From Limnobaculum allomyrinae (GTDB lineage Bacteria > Pseudomonadota > Gammaproteobacteria > Enterobacterales > Enterobacteriaceae): a stretch of 64,000 nt of DNA. The DNA lies in assembly GCF_016649425.1 (NCBI RefSeq), contig NZ_JADRCR010000001.1:868001-932000 (forward strand). Direction: 5' to 3'. How positions within the stretch are numbered: the stretch's first letter is position 1; the number at the start of each line of letters is the position of its first letter. Positions 8,913-19,047 of the stretch are shown in pieces. The position numbers and the translations under genes are program-made. Below the pieces are notes generated by a model. That model was not told the DNA's origin and did not search any database. It saw only the letters and a program-made list of their open reading frames with translations.

Positions 8913-9701
8913 TTAATGTATTACTGAACGTTTTTTACTGGCGATGACAAACAATCTGGGGAAAGGCAATAGAACCTGGCCATCCTGACGGGATGTAAAC
9001 ACTTTCTCCAGCTCTGCCTGATACTGTTGTAAAAATAGTTGTTGTTCTACCTCATCCAGTGGCGAAAGAAACGGTCGAAGTCCGGTTGATTTCACCCACT
9101 CAACAATAGAAGAGACCGATGGCAATACGTGATAAAACGTAGTGCGCCAGATATCAACCTGATAACCATGACCAGCCAGCAGATCGTAATATCCCTCTGT
9201 CGTTAGCAACGGGCTACGTTTAAATACCTTCTCACTGTATTTCTCCCACCAGACCCCTTCCATCGCTACCTTGCGCATTAAGGCATGGGATGGCTGCTCC
9301 AGATTATCCGGCACCTGAAAGGCCAAAACACCACGATCGGAAAGTTGCTGTAACAAATGAGGAAGCAGCTCATCATGATCCGGCACCCACTGCAATGATG
9401 CGTTCGCGTAAATGATATCCTGAGGGATATCCGGTCGCCATGTACTAATATCAGCCTGTTGAAAATGGCAGGCCGGTAATCGCTGTTTAGCCTGTATCAG
9501 CATAGTTTCAGAACTATCCACACCGGTAACATTTGCCCTTGGATAGGCCTGATAGAGTAATTCGGTACTGTTTCCCGGCCCACAGCCAAGATCGCTGATA
9601 TGTTTTGCTTCCGGATGAAAAATACGAGAAAGGAGCTCTGCAGCTGGACGTGTTCTTTCTGCTTCAAACTGTAAATAGAGGTCAGGATTCCAGTCTTTCA
9701 T
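8913..9701 (-). CDS. tam: Trans-aconitate 2-methyltransferase
   Basis: A 262-aa class I SAM methyltransferase. SAM motif I DLGCGPGNS is at 37-45, the acidic ribose-binding residue is in VTGVDSS, and IIYANASLQWVPDH is a strong Tam signature. E. coli Tam (252 aa) methylates trans-aconitate, an aconitase inhibitor formed spontaneously. It is convergent with sbp and is not part of sulfate metabolism. Confidence 0.93.
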   Translation of the reverse strand: MKDWNPDLYLQFEAERTRPAAELLSRIFHPEAKHISDLGCGPGNSTELLYQAYPRANVTGVDSSETMLIQAKQRLPACHFQQADISTWRPDIPQDIIYANASLQWVPDHDELLPHLLQQLSDRGVLAFQVPDNLEQPSHALMRKVAMEGVWWEKYSEKVFKRSPLLTTEGYYDLLAGHGYQVDIWRTTFYHVLPSVSSIVEWVKSTGLRPFLSPLDEVEQQLFLQQYQAELEKVFTSRQDGQVLLPFPRLFVIASKKRSVIH

Positions 9702-9836
9702 GATATTCCTTAATTAGCGGCCGATACGCTGATGGATTAGATCTAAAATACAGAATCAATAGATTGAAGTGAATAACATATACAAGACTAAAAAGATAAT
9801 GAAGTTTTGGCAGGGACTGATTTATCAGGCTATCAG

Positions 9837-9880
9837 CCAACAAGGCCCGCATGAATCAGAACTCATGCGGGCCTTGTTGG
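9837..9880. terminator. Perfect 18-bp hairpin downstream of cysC
   Basis: CCAACAAGGCCCGCATGA (9837-9854) pairs with TCATGCGGGCCTTGTTGG (9863-9880), loop 8 nt. It lies 20 bp past the cysC stop. No U-tract follows in either direction, so it may be an RNA 3'-end stabiliser or rho-assisted terminator. The remaining sequence between tam and this hairpin shows nothing recognisable. Confidence 0.6.
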
Positions 9881-9900
9881 TTATCAGGGAAATAAAAAGT

Positions 9901-10497
9901 TTAGCTTTTAATGATTCCCCGCCCTTTCAGATAATCAATAAGCTGAGCTACCAACTCTTCCACAGGCCGTCTGCCATCCAAATGCACATCCGGTTTCAAA
10001 GGCGCCTCATAAGGTAAATCAACGCCGGTAAACTGAGTGATTTCCCCTTTTCTGGCCTTTTTATACAGCCCTTTCGGATCGCGCTGTTCACAAACTTCAA
10101 TTGGCGTATCAACAAACACCTCAATAAAGTGACCGGCAGGTAAACGTAACAAAACGCTCTCTCTGTCATCACGATAAGGGGAAATAAATGCCGTAATAAC
10201 CACCAATCCTGCGTCCATCATCAGGCCTGATACTTCCCCGACTCGCCGAATATTCTCTTTACGATCCCGATCGGAAAAGCTTAAGTCCTGACAAAGGCCG
10301 TGTCGGACATTATCCCCATCCAGCAAATAGGTATGAACATTAAGATGATATAACGCTTGCTCCAACGCACCGGCAATGGAAGATTTTCCTGAACCTGACA
10401 GCCCCGTCAGCCAAACCACGGCAGCGCCATGCTTATTTAGCCGTTCCCGTTCAATCCGGGTAACCGGATGAGCGTGCCAGACAATGTTATTTTCCAT
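9901..10497 (-). CDS. cysC: Adenylyl-sulfate (APS) kinase
   Basis: 198 aa. Phosphorylates APS to PAPS. P-loop GLSGSGKSS at 32-40, the DGDNVRHGL substrate motif, and the [10 protein letters not shown] and [22 protein letters not shown] segments are all typical of CysC. It is last in the cysG-cysD-cysN-cysC run, 6 bp after cysN. Confidence 0.96.
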   Translation of the reverse strand: MENNIVWHAHPVTRIERERLNKHGAAVVWLTGLSGSGKSSIAGALEQALYHLNVHTYLLDGDNVRHGLCQDLSFSDRDRKENIRRVGEVSGLMMDAGLVVITAFISPYRDDRESVLLRLPAGHFIEVFVDTPIEVCEQRDPKGLYKKARKGEITQFTGVDLPYEAPLKPDVHLDGRRPVEELVAQLIDYLKGRGIIKS

Positions 10498-10503
10498 CTG
10501 CCA

Positions 10504-11967
10504 TCACCCTTTGTTAGTGGCCCCACTGATATCCCAGTGAGGGTAGTAACGACGAATCAAAGCAAATAATTCCTGTTCAAAATCGCTGTTAAAGGTTGGT
10601 TGCTGTTTTTGAGTGATGTCAGTTTTCTGAACCAGGCCAGCACCTACCGTCACATTGGTTAACCGATCGATAAAGATAAAACTACCGGTCTCCTGATTAG
10701 TCTGGTAGCTATCAAACAGCAGAGGCTCATCAAATACCACTTCAACCACACCAATACCATTCAGAGGTAAACTTTCCGATGGACGTTGTTCCAAAGAATT
10801 GATGTCGCGCTGATGCACAATACGTTCTATGCGTACCCGGCTCTTTTTACCTGATACCTTAATATCGTAGCTCTGTCCTGCCTGCAATGGCTGTTCCGCC
10901 ATCCAAACCACGTCCAGCGTTGCTCCGCTAGCCGGTTGCAAACTGTTATCTTCCGCCGCGACCAGCAAATCTCCCCGACTGATATCAATCTCATCTTCCA
11001 GTACCAGAGTTATCGCTTCCCCCGGCCAGGCTTTTTGAAGTTCGCCATCAAAAGTCACTATCGATTTAATTCGGCTGGTTACCCCTGAAGGCAGCACTTT
11101 AATTGCCTGTCCGGTTTCAATCACGCCAGAAGATAAGGTACCGGCATAACCACGAAAATCCAGATTAGGTCGGTTCACATACTGAACCGGAAAGCGCAGA
11201 GGCTTTTGCTGTTGCTCAGCCACCACGTTGACTGTCTCCAGAATTTCCAACAGTGTGGCTCCGGAATACCATGGCATATTGTCGCCCACGCTGGCGACAT
11301 TGTCCCCATCCAGTGCGGACAGCGGCACAAACTTAATCTCAATTTGTTGTGGAAGCTGATTAGCAAACGTCAGATAATCGGTGCGAATCTGCTCAAAAAC
11401 CGACTGCTGATATCCCACCAAATCCATCTTATTTACCGCAACCACCAGATGGCGAATCCCCAACAGCGTGGCAATAAAGCTATGGCGACGGGTCTGATCC
11501 AGCACCCCTTTACGCGCATCTATCAGCAAAATAGCCACATCACAGGTGGATGCCCCGGTTGCCATGTTACGCGTGTACTGTTCATGCCCCGGTGTGTCGG
11601 CAATAATAAATTTACGTTTTTCAGTAGAAAAATAGCGATAGGCTACATCAATGGTGATGCCCTGTTCGCGTTCAGCCTGTAAGCCATCCACCAACAGTGC
11701 CAAATCCAGTTTTTCACCCGCAGTGCCAATACGTTTGCTGTCATTATGCAGCGTAGTGAGCTGATCCTGATAAATCTGGCGGGTATCATGCAGTAACCGT
11801 CCAATCAGAGTACTTTTACCATCATCAACGCTGCCGCAAGTTAAAAAACGTAGCAGGCTCTTATTTTGCTGAGCGTGAAGATAAGCTTCAACGCCGCCCT
11901 GTTCTGCGATCTGTCTGGCAATAGCCTCATTCACGCTGACAGGCTGATTAATCACTTCACTCATCAT
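10504..11967 (-). CDS. cysN: Sulfate adenylyltransferase subunit 1 (GTPase)
   Basis: 487 aa. An EF-Tu-like GTPase that drives ATP sulfurylase. G1 GSVDDGKST is at 45-53, G3 DTPGHEQY, and G4 NKMD; two beta-barrel domains follow. It forms the CysDN complex with the gene immediately upstream (7-bp gap), consistent with co-translation. CysC is a separate downstream gene rather than a fused domain. Confidence 0.97.
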   Translation of the reverse strand: MMSEVINQPVSVNEAIARQIAEQGGVEAYLHAQQNKSLLRFLTCGSVDDGKSTLIGRLLHDTRQIYQDQLTTLHNDSKRIGTAGEKLDLALLVDGLQAEREQGITIDVAYRYFSTEKRKFIIADTPGHEQYTRNMATGASTCDVAILLIDARKGVLDQTRRHSFIATLLGIRHLVVAVNKMDLVGYQQSVFEQIRTDYLTFANQLPQQIEIKFVPLSALDGDNVASVGDNMPWYSGATLLEILETVNVVAEQQQKPLRFPVQYVNRPNLDFRGYAGTLSSGVIETGQAIKVLPSGVTSRIKSIVTFDGELQKAWPGEAITLVLEDEIDISRGDLLVAAEDNSLQPASGATLDVVWMAEQPLQAGQSYDIKVSGKKSRVRIERIVHQRDINSLEQRPSESLPLNGIGVVEVVFDEPLLFDSYQTNQETGSFIFIDRLTNVTVGAGLVQKTDITQKQQPTFNSDFEQELFALIRRYYPHWDISGATNKG

Positions 11968-11974
11968 CTGTTCC

Positions 11975-12883
11975 TCAGAAATAACCCTGACGTTTTTTCA
12001 ATTCCATCGAGCCTGACTGATCCCGATCGATAACCCGCCCCTGGCGTTCACTGGTGGTTGATACCAGCATTTCTTCAATAATTTCCGACAGGGTTTCTGC
12101 TTCAGACTCAACCGCACCGGTCAGTGGCCAACATCCCAGGGTTCTGAAACGGACTTTACGTTTCACAATCACCTCCCCCGGTTGCAGGTTAATGCGATTG
12201 TCATCGATCATCATCAGCATACCGTCACGTTCCAGAATAGGCCGTGGTTTTGCCAGATACAGAGGAACAATCTCTATATTTTCCAAAAAGATGTATTGCC
12301 AGATATCCAGCTCAGTCCAGTTAGAGAGCGGAAATACGCGAATGCTCTCCCCCTTGTTAATCTGACCATTGTAGTTATGCCATAATTCAGGGCGCTGATT
12401 CTTAGGATCCCAGCGATGAAAGCGATCGCGGAACGAGTAGATACGCTCTTTAGCCCGGGATTTCTCTTCATCACGACGGGCACCGCCAAATGCGGCATCA
12501 AAACCATACTTATTCAGTGCCTGTTTCAACCCTTCGGTTTTCATAATATCGGTGTGCTTCGCACTGCCGTGCACAAAAGGATTAATTCCCATTGCCACCC
12601 CTTCCGGATTTTTATGTACCAGCAAATCACAGCCATAAGCTTTGGCGGTACGATCGCGAAACTGGTACATCTCCTGAAATTTCCAGCCGGTATCCACATG
12701 TAATAAAGGAAATGGCAAGTTACCCGGGAAAAAGGCTTTACGCGCCAGATGCAGCATGACCGATGAATCTTTGCCAATGGAATAAAGCATCACTGGATTA
12801 GCAAATTCAGCAGCCACTTCACGAATAATGTGAATGCTTTCCGCTTCCAGTTGGCGTAAGTGAGTCAGTCGTTTTTCGTCCAC
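11975..12883 (-). CDS. cysD: Sulfate adenylyltransferase subunit 2
   Basis: Catalytic PP-loop subunit making APS from ATP and sulfate. The start is read as GTG at 12883: GAGG lies ~9 bases upstream and the protein ([16 protein letters not shown]...) is then 302 aa, the E. coli length. The open frame continues upstream to 12943, but that would run into cysG. PP-loop SIGKDSS at 35-41; the C-terminus [12 protein letters not shown] is typical of the family. It is 32 bp downstream of cysG. Confidence 0.96.
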   Translation of the reverse strand: MDEKRLTHLRQLEAESIHIIREVAAEFANPVMLYSIGKDSSVMLHLARKAFFPGNLPFPLLHVDTGWKFQEMYQFRDRTAKAYGCDLLVHKNPEGVAMGINPFVHGSAKHTDIMKTEGLKQALNKYGFDAAFGGARRDEEKSRAKERIYSFRDRFHRWDPKNQRPELWHNYNGQINKGESIRVFPLSNWTELDIWQYIFLENIEIVPLYLAKPRPILERDGMLMMIDDNRINLQPGEVIVKRKVRFRTLGCWPLTGAVESEAETLSEIIEEMLVSTTSERQGRVIDRDQSGSMELKKRQGYF

Positions 12884-12915
12884 GTTCAATACCTCAATTC
12901 TCTGTCTGAAGGCCA

Positions 12916-14352
12916 TCAGGCCAGATTGACTACCGACTGCCACTGCGCCGGACTATTCTGTGATGTTAATGATGACTGAGCAGATTCACCGAACCAGTTC
13001 AGCCGCTGATGCAGCGCCGCAACTTCACCAATCACCAGCAACGCAGGTGTTGGTGCTTCACGGGCCAACTCATACAGTTGTGAGAGCGTGCCACTTAACA
13101 CTTTCTGATCGCTGCGTGTTCCCCTGCTAATAACCGCCACCGGTGTAGACGCTGAACGACCATGATTTATCAGCTGTTGTTGAATATCGCTGGCTTTTAC
13201 TGTTCCCATATAAATTGCCAGTGTTTGATGTCCCTGAGCTAACTGTGACCAGTTAAGGCCATCAGATTCAGGCTTACAGTGTCCGGTAATAAACGTAATA
13301 CTTTGCGCATGATCGCGATGAGTCAGTGGAATTCCTGCATAGGCTGCCGCTCCCGCAGCGGCGGTAATACCCGGAACAACCTGATAGGGAATACCAGCAT
13401 TAACCAGTACTTCCAGCTCTTCGCCACCCCGACCAAAAATGAAAGGGTCGCCACCTTTCAGCCGCACAACACGTTTACCCTGTTGGGCTAATTTAACCAG
13501 TAATTGATTAGTCTCTTCCTGCTGTATGGAATGGGCTCCGGCACGTTTTCCTACGCTAATTAACGTGGCATCGCGACGCACCAGTTCCAGTATTTCTGAC
13601 GTAACCAGCGCATCATGCAGTACCACATCGGCCTGTTGAATGGCCCGTAGCCCATTTAACGTCAACAGTCCCGGGTCTCCTGGGCCTGCGCCAACCAGCG
13701 TAACGTCACCTACTGTTGACGCAGGATGATATAGCTGTTGCTCAAGCTCAGCCTCCGCTTCTTCGGCTCGATTTGCCGCTACCAGTGAAGCAAAGCGACC
13801 ATCAAACAAGCGCTCCCAAAAGTGACGGCGTTCACTTAATGAATGGAGCTGCTGCTTAACCTTAGTACGCCAGTTACCGGCTATGTCAGCAACCTGACCA
13901 AGACTGGCTGGCAATAACGCTTCTAACTTTTCCCGTAATAAACGTGCTAATACCGGTGCTTTACCACCGGAAGAAATCGCAACAACTAACGGTGAACGGT
14001 CAATAATAGAAGGGAAAATAAATGAACAGCGGGCAGGATCGTCCACCACATTAATTAAACGACGGCGCTGATTAGCCGCCTGAAATACTCTTGCATTCAC
14101 GGTGCTGTCATTGGTTGCAGCCACCACCAAAAAAATATCGTCTAACTGACGAGTATCAAACTCCTGCGCCAGCCAGTGCAATGCCTTCTCCTGATGCAAT
14201 TTATTTACCTCAGCACCAAGCACTTTAGCCACCACAAACACGTCCGCTCCGGCACTTAATAGCAGGCCAATCTTACGGGCGGCAATTTCACCGCCACCAA
14301 CAACCAGCACCGGGCGGTGTTTCAAATCGGCAAACAGGGGTAAATAATCCAC
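12916..14352 (-). CDS. cysG: Siroheme synthase (multifunctional)
   Basis: 478 aa. The N-terminal precorrin-2 dehydrogenase/ferrochelatase has [11 protein letters not shown] at 18-27; the C-terminal uroporphyrinogen-III methyltransferase has GAGPGDPG at 221-228 and [17 protein letters not shown]. It makes siroheme, the cofactor of the sulfite reductase CysI encoded 3 kb away. It heads the cysDNC operon here, whereas E. coli K-12 has cysG beside the nir genes. The 193-bp gap upstream faces the divergent yghX-like gene and should carry both promoters. Confidence 0.96.
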   Translation of the reverse strand: MDYLPLFADLKHRPVLVVGGGEIAARKIGLLLSAGADVFVVAKVLGAEVNKLHQEKALHWLAQEFDTRQLDDIFLVVAATNDSTVNARVFQAANQRRRLINVVDDPARCSFIFPSIIDRSPLVVAISSGGKAPVLARLLREKLEALLPASLGQVADIAGNWRTKVKQQLHSLSERRHFWERLFDGRFASLVAANRAEEAEAELEQQLYHPASTVGDVTLVGAGPGDPGLLTLNGLRAIQQADVVLHDALVTSEILELVRRDATLISVGKRAGAHSIQQEETNQLLVKLAQQGKRVVRLKGGDPFIFGRGGEELEVLVNAGIPYQVVPGITAAAGAAAYAGIPLTHRDHAQSITFITGHCKPESDGLNWSQLAQGHQTLAIYMGTVKASDIQQQLINHGRSASTPVAVISRGTRSDQKVLSGTLSQLYELAREAPTPALLVIGEVAALHQRLNWFGESAQSSLTSQNSPAQWQSVVNLA

Positions 14353-14545
14353 AATAACCTTCAGGTTCTTAACAAAACAATAACCTGACTATAGAGAGTC
14401 GTTGCTAACGAATGAAATCACCAAATGGAATTTGATATAGCTGAATGGAATAGGGAAAAGATTATTGAACGTTATGTTTACAAAAAGGCCTGTTACAGAC
14501 CATTATTTATACTGACTTAAATGGCAGCAAACCTGGAGCCTGCAT

Positions 14546-15463
14546 ATGACTCGTCTCACCGCAAAAGATTTCCCTCCTGCACTGCTCGAGTATTTTGATT
14601 TCTACGTACACGGGCGCATCAGCAAGCGTGAATTCCTCGATCTGGCAACCAGAATGGTGGTTGGTGGCGTATCAGCAGCGGCACTTGGTGCATTACTGAT
14701 GCCTGACTATAGCTATGCGCAACAGGTAGAGTTTACCGATCCTGAAATTATTGCTGAATATATCCAATATCCATCACCGTTGGGACACGGCAGCGTTAGG
14801 GGTTATTTCGTCCGCCCGGCGAAAGCCAGCGGTAAAGTACCCGGTGTGGTCGTGGTGCACGAAAACCGTGGACTAAACCCCTATATTGAAGATGTGGCCC
14901 GACGTCTGGCAAAAGCAGGATTTATAGCGCTGGCTCCGGATGGTTTGAGTTCGGTAGGCGGTTATCCCGGCAATGATGACAAAGGCCGTGAGCTACAACA
15001 GCAAATTGACCCAACGAAACTAATGAATGACTTTTTCGCTGCCATTGAGTTTTTAATACATCACGAGGCTACCACCGGAAAAGTCGGCATTACTGGTTTT
15101 TGTTACGGTGGTGGTGTGGCAAATGCCGCTGCAGTTGCCTATCCGGAACTCAGTGCTGCCGTTCCGTTTTATGGACGTCAACCCAAAACAGAAGATGTAC
15201 CGCACATTAAAGCACCAATACTGCTGCACTACGCCGAGTCAGACACCCGCATTAATGAAGGTTGGCCTGCCTATGAAGCCGCACTAAAAGCCAATAATAA
15301 AACCTATGAAGCCTATATTTACCCCGGCGTTAATCATGGCTTTCACAATGATTCAACACCGCGTTATGACAAAGAGGCAGCAGAGCTTGCCTGGGACAGA
15401 ACCCTGAGTTGGTTCAGAAAATATTTGATCTCTACAGATGGCACTAAAAACCATCAATCATAA
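14546..15463 (+). CDS. Dienelactone hydrolase-family protein, YghX-like
   Basis: A 305-aa alpha/beta hydrolase very close to E. coli YghX in remembered sequence (VVVVHENRGLNPYIEDVARR in most positions, LAPDGLSSVGGYPGNDDKG). The nucleophile is the Cys in GFCYGGG; the Asp and His fall in AESDTRIN and GVNHGFHND. Residues ~20-50 (SKREF then a hydrophobic stretch ending SYAQQ) resemble a signal peptide with KR rather than RR, so Tat export is uncertain. The substrate is unknown. Its last 20 bp overlap the convergent ccdB gene. Confidence 0.88.
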   Translation: MTRLTAKDFPPALLEYFDFYVHGRISKREFLDLATRMVVGGVSAAALGALLMPDYSYAQQVEFTDPEIIAEYIQYPSPLGHGSVRGYFVRPAKASGKVPGVVVVHENRGLNPYIEDVARRLAKAGFIALAPDGLSSVGGYPGNDDKGRELQQQIDPTKLMNDFFAAIEFLIHHEATTGKVGITGFCYGGGVANAAAVAYPELSAAVPFYGRQPKTEDVPHIKAPILLHYAESDTRINEGWPAYEAALKANNKTYEAYIYPGVNHGFHNDSTPRYDKEAAELAWDRTLSWFRKYLISTDGTKNHQS

Positions 15464-15755
15464 AATCGATGGCCGCTTTAATTTCATCACGGTAATGCTG
15501 GGCCTGACACACCGCGTCACCCAGCATACTTTGGCGCACGCTGGCCATTTCATGGGTCATCAATAGATACTCAACTTCCCCGATGGTTAATATCGGACAC
15601 AGATGCTGAGGCACCATTCCTTTAAACCGGCTGCGGGGGAAAAGCGGGATCACCAGTCGAGTGGTTAACGCATCAATCAGATGACTTTGTACATTGAGTA
15701 AATACGGGTAATCCTTGTTATTACCGGTATTACGATAGACGGTATATTGCACCAT
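15444..15755 (-). CDS. ccdB: CcdB-family toxin
   Basis: A 103-aa gyrase-poison-type toxin. The ATG at 15755 overlaps the ccdA stop in TGATG; a TTG one codon upstream is unlikely to be the start. Family features visible are MVQYTVYRN, NVQSHLID, RLVIPL, CPILTIG and MTHEMASV. The C-terminus reads IDFMIDGF, whereas F-plasmid CcdB ends INLMFWGI with a Trp needed for gyrase killing. The Trp position is Asp here, so activity on gyrase is uncertain, although chromosomal relatives also vary at this end. Confidence 0.88.
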   Translation of the reverse strand: MVQYTVYRNTGNNKDYPYLLNVQSHLIDALTTRLVIPLFPRSRFKGMVPQHLCPILTIGEVEYLLMTHEMASVRQSMLGDAVCQAQHYRDEIKAAIDFMIDGF

Positions 15756-15997
15756 CAAAACGCCCGATACTCATCTGAAAGTAAACCACTCTCTTCACTA
15801 ATTCGATTTAACTCTTCCATCGCCTGCTGATTATCATGTTTCCATTGAGAAACAGATAAAGCCTGCAACTGCGCCTCAATAGCCTGAGTTAACACCGCTG
15901 ATAGATTAATGCCCATATCGCGAGCCTTTTGATATAAGATTGGATCCAACGTCACACTGACCGTCTTTTTGGTTACTTTGGCATGGGTCTTTGACAT
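15755..15997 (-). CDS. ccdA: CcdA-family antitoxin
   Basis: 80 aa. The N-terminal ribbon-helix-helix (KKTVSVTLDPILYQKARDMG) binds its own promoter; the C-terminal half (QWKHDNQQAMEELNRISEESG, ending EYRAF) is the flexible part that covers CcdB. A 1-bp overlap with ccdB gives the usual antitoxin-first coupled pair. A TGTGAAAAACACGTGTTAATAGCACA segment just upstream (about 16009-16034) contains short inverted elements (ACACGTGT) suited to autorepression. Normally plasmid-borne or integron/genomic-island cargo, so it marks acquired DNA. Confidence 0.88.
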   Translation of the reverse strand: MSKTHAKVTKKTVSVTLDPILYQKARDMGINLSAVLTQAIEAQLQALSVSQWKHDNQQAMEELNRISEESGLLSDEYRAF

Positions 15998-16210
15998 TTT
16001 TCACCCCTGTGAAAAACACGTGTTAATAGCACATATAGTGACCGATTAACACCTGGATGTAAAGTGCCCCTGCTTACTCATAACCCCCGATAACACAGTA
16101 AATAAATTGATTATTAAACCATTTCATTAACTGCCATAAATGCTATCCAAACAGTCTGACTCAATCCATATACATATCATTAAGTTGCGAAGCAATACGC
16201 AATAAAAATG

Positions 16211-16400
16211 CCAAGGGGATCGACTTAACATAAGTCAACGAAACATCCTATCCGTTAACAATACTGATAGTTGAGAAAAACTGCCGTAGGGATCAACTTG
16301 GCGCACACCAACGAAATGCCCTATCTGTTAGCAATGCCAATCGTTGGGAGGGATGGGCGTGGGGTCGACTTGGCGTAAGCCAACGACAAACAGGCGAATG
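16211..16400 (+). repeat. Three diverged ~73-bp direct repeats leading into element A2
   Basis: The motif GATCGACTT/GATCAACTT/GGTCGACTT followed by CAACGAA or CAACGAC recurs at about 16218, 16291 and 16363, with spacings near 73 and 72 bp. Between copies, CCTATCCGTTAACAATACTG aligns with CCCTATCTGTTAGCAATGCC. The third unit is the beginning of repeat element A2, so one end of the element appears to have been duplicated in tandem. The rest of the 15998-16605 gap holds nothing else recognisable. Confidence 0.75.
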
Positions 16401-16570
16401 CTTGTTTGAACAGCGCTTGCGCTGGCCCGAAGGGTGAAACACCGCAAGGTGTTTCATAACTGCCCGTAGCCCGGCCAAGCCCAACGTACTCCGATCCTGA
16501 GTACATATGGTCTCCCGGTCGAGCACCAAGCCGATATAAGCACCCCTGATTTTACGACCGGAATATTCTC
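16338..16570 (+). repeat. Intergenic hairpin-rich repeat, family A, copy 2
   Basis: A ~233-bp inverted copy of 2695-2928. Hairpins are kept although their bases differ: CAGCGC-TT-GCGCTG, GAAACACC-GCAA-GGTGTTTC and GTCGTTGGC/GACTTGGCG. It lies 35 bp past the cysH stop, where it could act as a 3' end structure for the cysJIH transcript. No credible protein is encoded in it. Confidence 0.85.
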
Positions 16571-16605
16571 TGAAGCCAATTTATCCTCTTAACCAACAAC
16601 ACATA

Positions 16606-17340
16606 TCACCCCTCATGCAACCCACACTCTCGCTTCAAACCAAAAAACCGCGTTTCCTCTTCACTCATGCCGGGTTCCCATTTACGAGTGGTATGAGTAT
16701 CTCCCACCGATAAATAGCCCTGCTCCCATAGAGGATGATAATTCAGACCATTATCCGTCAGATATTGATAAATCTGCCGGTTGTCCCAATCAATAATCGG
16801 TAGAAATTTAAATACTCCACGCTGAATAGCGAGCACCGGTAATTGCGCCCGGGAACTCGACTGTTCACGACGTAAACCGGCAAACCAGGTTTGTGCCTGT
16901 AACTCAGCTAAAGCCCTGTTCATTGGCTCAACTTTATTCAGTTGGTTATAACGCTCAATACCTTCAACGCCCTGCTCCCACAACTTGCCGTAGCGACTTT
17001 CTTGCCAGACGGGAGAATAAGGAGAACGATAAACCTGCAAGTTAAGCTTAAGCTGTTCCGTCAGGCTATCAATAAACTGGTAGGTTTCAGGAAACAGATA
17101 ACCGGTATCCGTTAAAATCACCGGTATCTCTGGCTGCTGACGCGTAACCAAATGAAGACAAACTGCCGCCTGAATACCAAAGCTGGAAGAGAGTACTTTG
17201 TTTTCTGGCAAGTTCTCCAACGCCCATGCAACACGCCGTGCAGCAGATAATGACTCTAACTGGCGGTTAAGCTCCGCCAGTTCAGTTCTCTGCTCTTCCG
17301 CTGTTAGCTGGTTTAATTGGGCTAAATTCAGATACGACAT
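16606..17340 (-). CDS. cysH: PAPS reductase
   Basis: 244 aa. Thioredoxin-dependent reduction of PAPS to sulfite and PAP. The PP-loop-like segment [14 protein letters not shown] and the C-terminal redox motif E238-C-G-L-H242 are both present. The absence of extra Cys pairs marks it as the PAPS type without an iron-sulfur cluster. A strong RBS (AAGGGGACACA-ATG) and a 9-bp gap place it as the third gene of cysJIH. Confidence 0.96.
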   Translation of the reverse strand: MSYLNLAQLNQLTAEEQRTELAELNRQLESLSAARRVAWALENLPENKVLSSSFGIQAAVCLHLVTRQQPEIPVILTDTGYLFPETYQFIDSLTEQLKLNLQVYRSPYSPVWQESRYGKLWEQGVEGIERYNQLNKVEPMNRALAELQAQTWFAGLRREQSSSRAQLPVLAIQRGVFKFLPIIDWDNRQIYQYLTDNGLNYHPLWEQGYLSVGDTHTTRKWEPGMSEEETRFFGLKRECGLHEG

Positions 17341-17349
17341 TGTGTCCCC

Positions 17350-19047
17350 TTAATCGTAAAAATCACGCGCAGAGTCAACCACCGGCTTGATAATCCCGGC
17401 CCGGATAACGTAATCGCCAAACCCTTCCTGCTCCTGACGATCGCTGGCCCAACGGCCAATCAAGCTATCCAGCTCAGACAGTATTTGCGCCGAGGTAATA
17501 TTCTCTCGATACATACGAGGAATACGCGTACCCTCACGATTACCACCAATATGCAGGTTATAGCGATCCGGCGCTTTACCCACCAAACCAACTTCTGCCA
17601 GCATCGCCCGCCCACAACCGTTAGGGCAACCGGTAACCCGCAGAATAATATGTTCATCAGGCAACTGATGTTTTTCCATCACCTGCTCTACCTGAGTAAT
17701 AAAATCAGGCAGGAAACGTTCTGCTTCGGCCATGGCCAGTGGACAGGTAGGAAACGAAACACAGGCCATAGAATTTTTCCGCTGCTCCGATACCCCATCA
17801 TTAATTAATCCATGCTGACGAGCCAGTTTCTCTATTTTGGCTTTATCTTCCGCGGCAACACCCGCCACAATCAGATTTTGGTTAGCGGTAAGGCGAAAGT
17901 CCCCTTTATGGATTTTGGCAATTTCTGCCATGCCGGTTTTTAACGGTTTATCCGGATAATCCAACAGACGACCATTTTCGATAAACAGTGTCAGATGCCA
18001 TTGCTTATCAATGCCCTCTACCCAACCAATACGATCGCCACGGCGGGAGAAGTGATAAGGTACGATCGGCGCAAACGTCACCCCTGCTCGTTTCTCTACT
18101 TCTTGCTTAAAGGCATCAACACCAACGCGCTCCAACGTATATTTGGTCTTGGCATTTTTGCGTTCTGAACGGTTACCCCAGTCACGTTGAGTGGTTACTA
18201 CCGCTTCCGCGATCGCCAGCGTATGTTCTAACGGAATATAACCAAACTCAGAAGCCTTACGTGGATAAGTCAGCTTATCGCCGTGAGTCATCGCCAGGCC
18301 ACCACCCACCAGCACATTAAAACCAACCAGTTGACCATTTTCACCAATGGCAACAAAGTTAAGATCGTTGGCGTGTAGATCCACATCGTTATCCGGTGGG
18401 ATCACTACGCTGGTTTTAAATTTACGTGGCAAATAGGTCGCACCAAGAATAGGCTCTACGTCGGTGGTTTCCAGCTTTTCCCCATCCAGCCAAATTTCAG
18501 CATAGGCGCGGGTCTTCGGCAGTAAATGTTCCGAAATTTTCTTTGCCCACTCATAGGCCTGCTGATGCAGTTCTGATTCAACGGGATTAGAAGTACATAG
18601 CACATTGCGGTTTACATCGCCGGCAGTAGCAATCGAATCCATCCCTAATCGGTGCAGCAGTTGATGCATCGGTTTAATATCGTTTTTTAATACGCCGTGA
18701 AACTGAAAAGTCTGGCGAGTTGTCAGGCGAATGCTGCCGTACAGTGTATCCTCAGCGGCAAAGCGGTCGATACCCAACCACTGTTGAGGAGTAATAATTC
18801 CTCCCGGCAAACGACAACGTAACATCACGTTCAACAGCGGCTCCAGCTTCTGTTCTGTCCGCTCTGCACGTAAATCGCGATCGTCTTGCTGATACATACC
18901 GTGAAAACGGATCAGTTGAAAGTTGTCGCCACGAAATCCGCCGGTGAGGCCATCTTTCAGATCATCGGCAATGGTTCCACGCAGAAAGTTACTCTCACGT
19001 TTTAGCCGTTCGTTGTCAGACAGTTTAATCTCTGAATCATTGCTCAT
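17350..19047 (-). CDS. cysI: Sulfite reductase hemoprotein beta subunit
   Basis: 565 aa. Reduces sulfite to sulfide with siroheme and a 4Fe-4S cluster. The cluster/siroheme ligands are in [14 protein letters not shown] and [16 protein letters not shown] (four Cys in two pairs). Arg/Lys-rich substrate segments such as [11 protein letters not shown] are intact. Its start overlaps the cysJ stop by 1 bp (TAATG). CysG, encoded nearby, supplies the siroheme. Confidence 0.97.
   Translation of the reverse strand: MSNDSEIKLSDNERLKRESNFLRGTIADDLKDGLTGGFRGDNFQLIRFHGMYQQDDRDLRAERTEQKLEPLLNVMLRCRLPGGIITPQQWLGIDRFAAEDTLYGSIRLTTRQTFQFHGVLKNDIKPMHQLLHRLGMDSIATAGDVNRNVLCTSNPVESELHQQAYEWAKKISEHLLPKTRAYAEIWLDGEKLETTDVEPILGATYLPRKFKTSVVIPPDNDVDLHANDLNFVAIGENGQLVGFNVLVGGGLAMTHGDKLTYPRKASEFGYIPLEHTLAIAEAVVTTQRDWGNRSERKNAKTKYTLERVGVDAFKQEVEKRAGVTFAPIVPYHFSRRGDRIGWVEGIDKQWHLTLFIENGRLLDYPDKPLKTGMAEIAKIHKGDFRLTANQNLIVAGVAAEDKAKIEKLARQHGLINDGVSEQRKNSMACVSFPTCPLAMAEAERFLPDFITQVEQVMEKHQLPDEHIILRVTGCPNGCGRAMLAEVGLVGKAPDRYNLHIGGNREGTRIPRMYRENITSAQILSELDSLIGRWASDRQEQEGFGDYVIRAGIIKPVVDSARDFYD

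Noticed and set aside
9769-10017. 82-codon plus-strand frame overlapping the 3' end of cysC
   Set aside because: It crosses the perfect hairpin and is the antisense shadow of cysC.
12884-12943. Longer N-terminus for cysD
   Set aside because: It would overlap cysG; the GTG at 12883 with GAGG upstream gives exactly the family length.
16293-16529. Open frames of 60-80 codons on the minus strand within element A2
   Set aside because: They lie wholly in the palindromic repeat, have no RBS, and are not kept in the other A copy.
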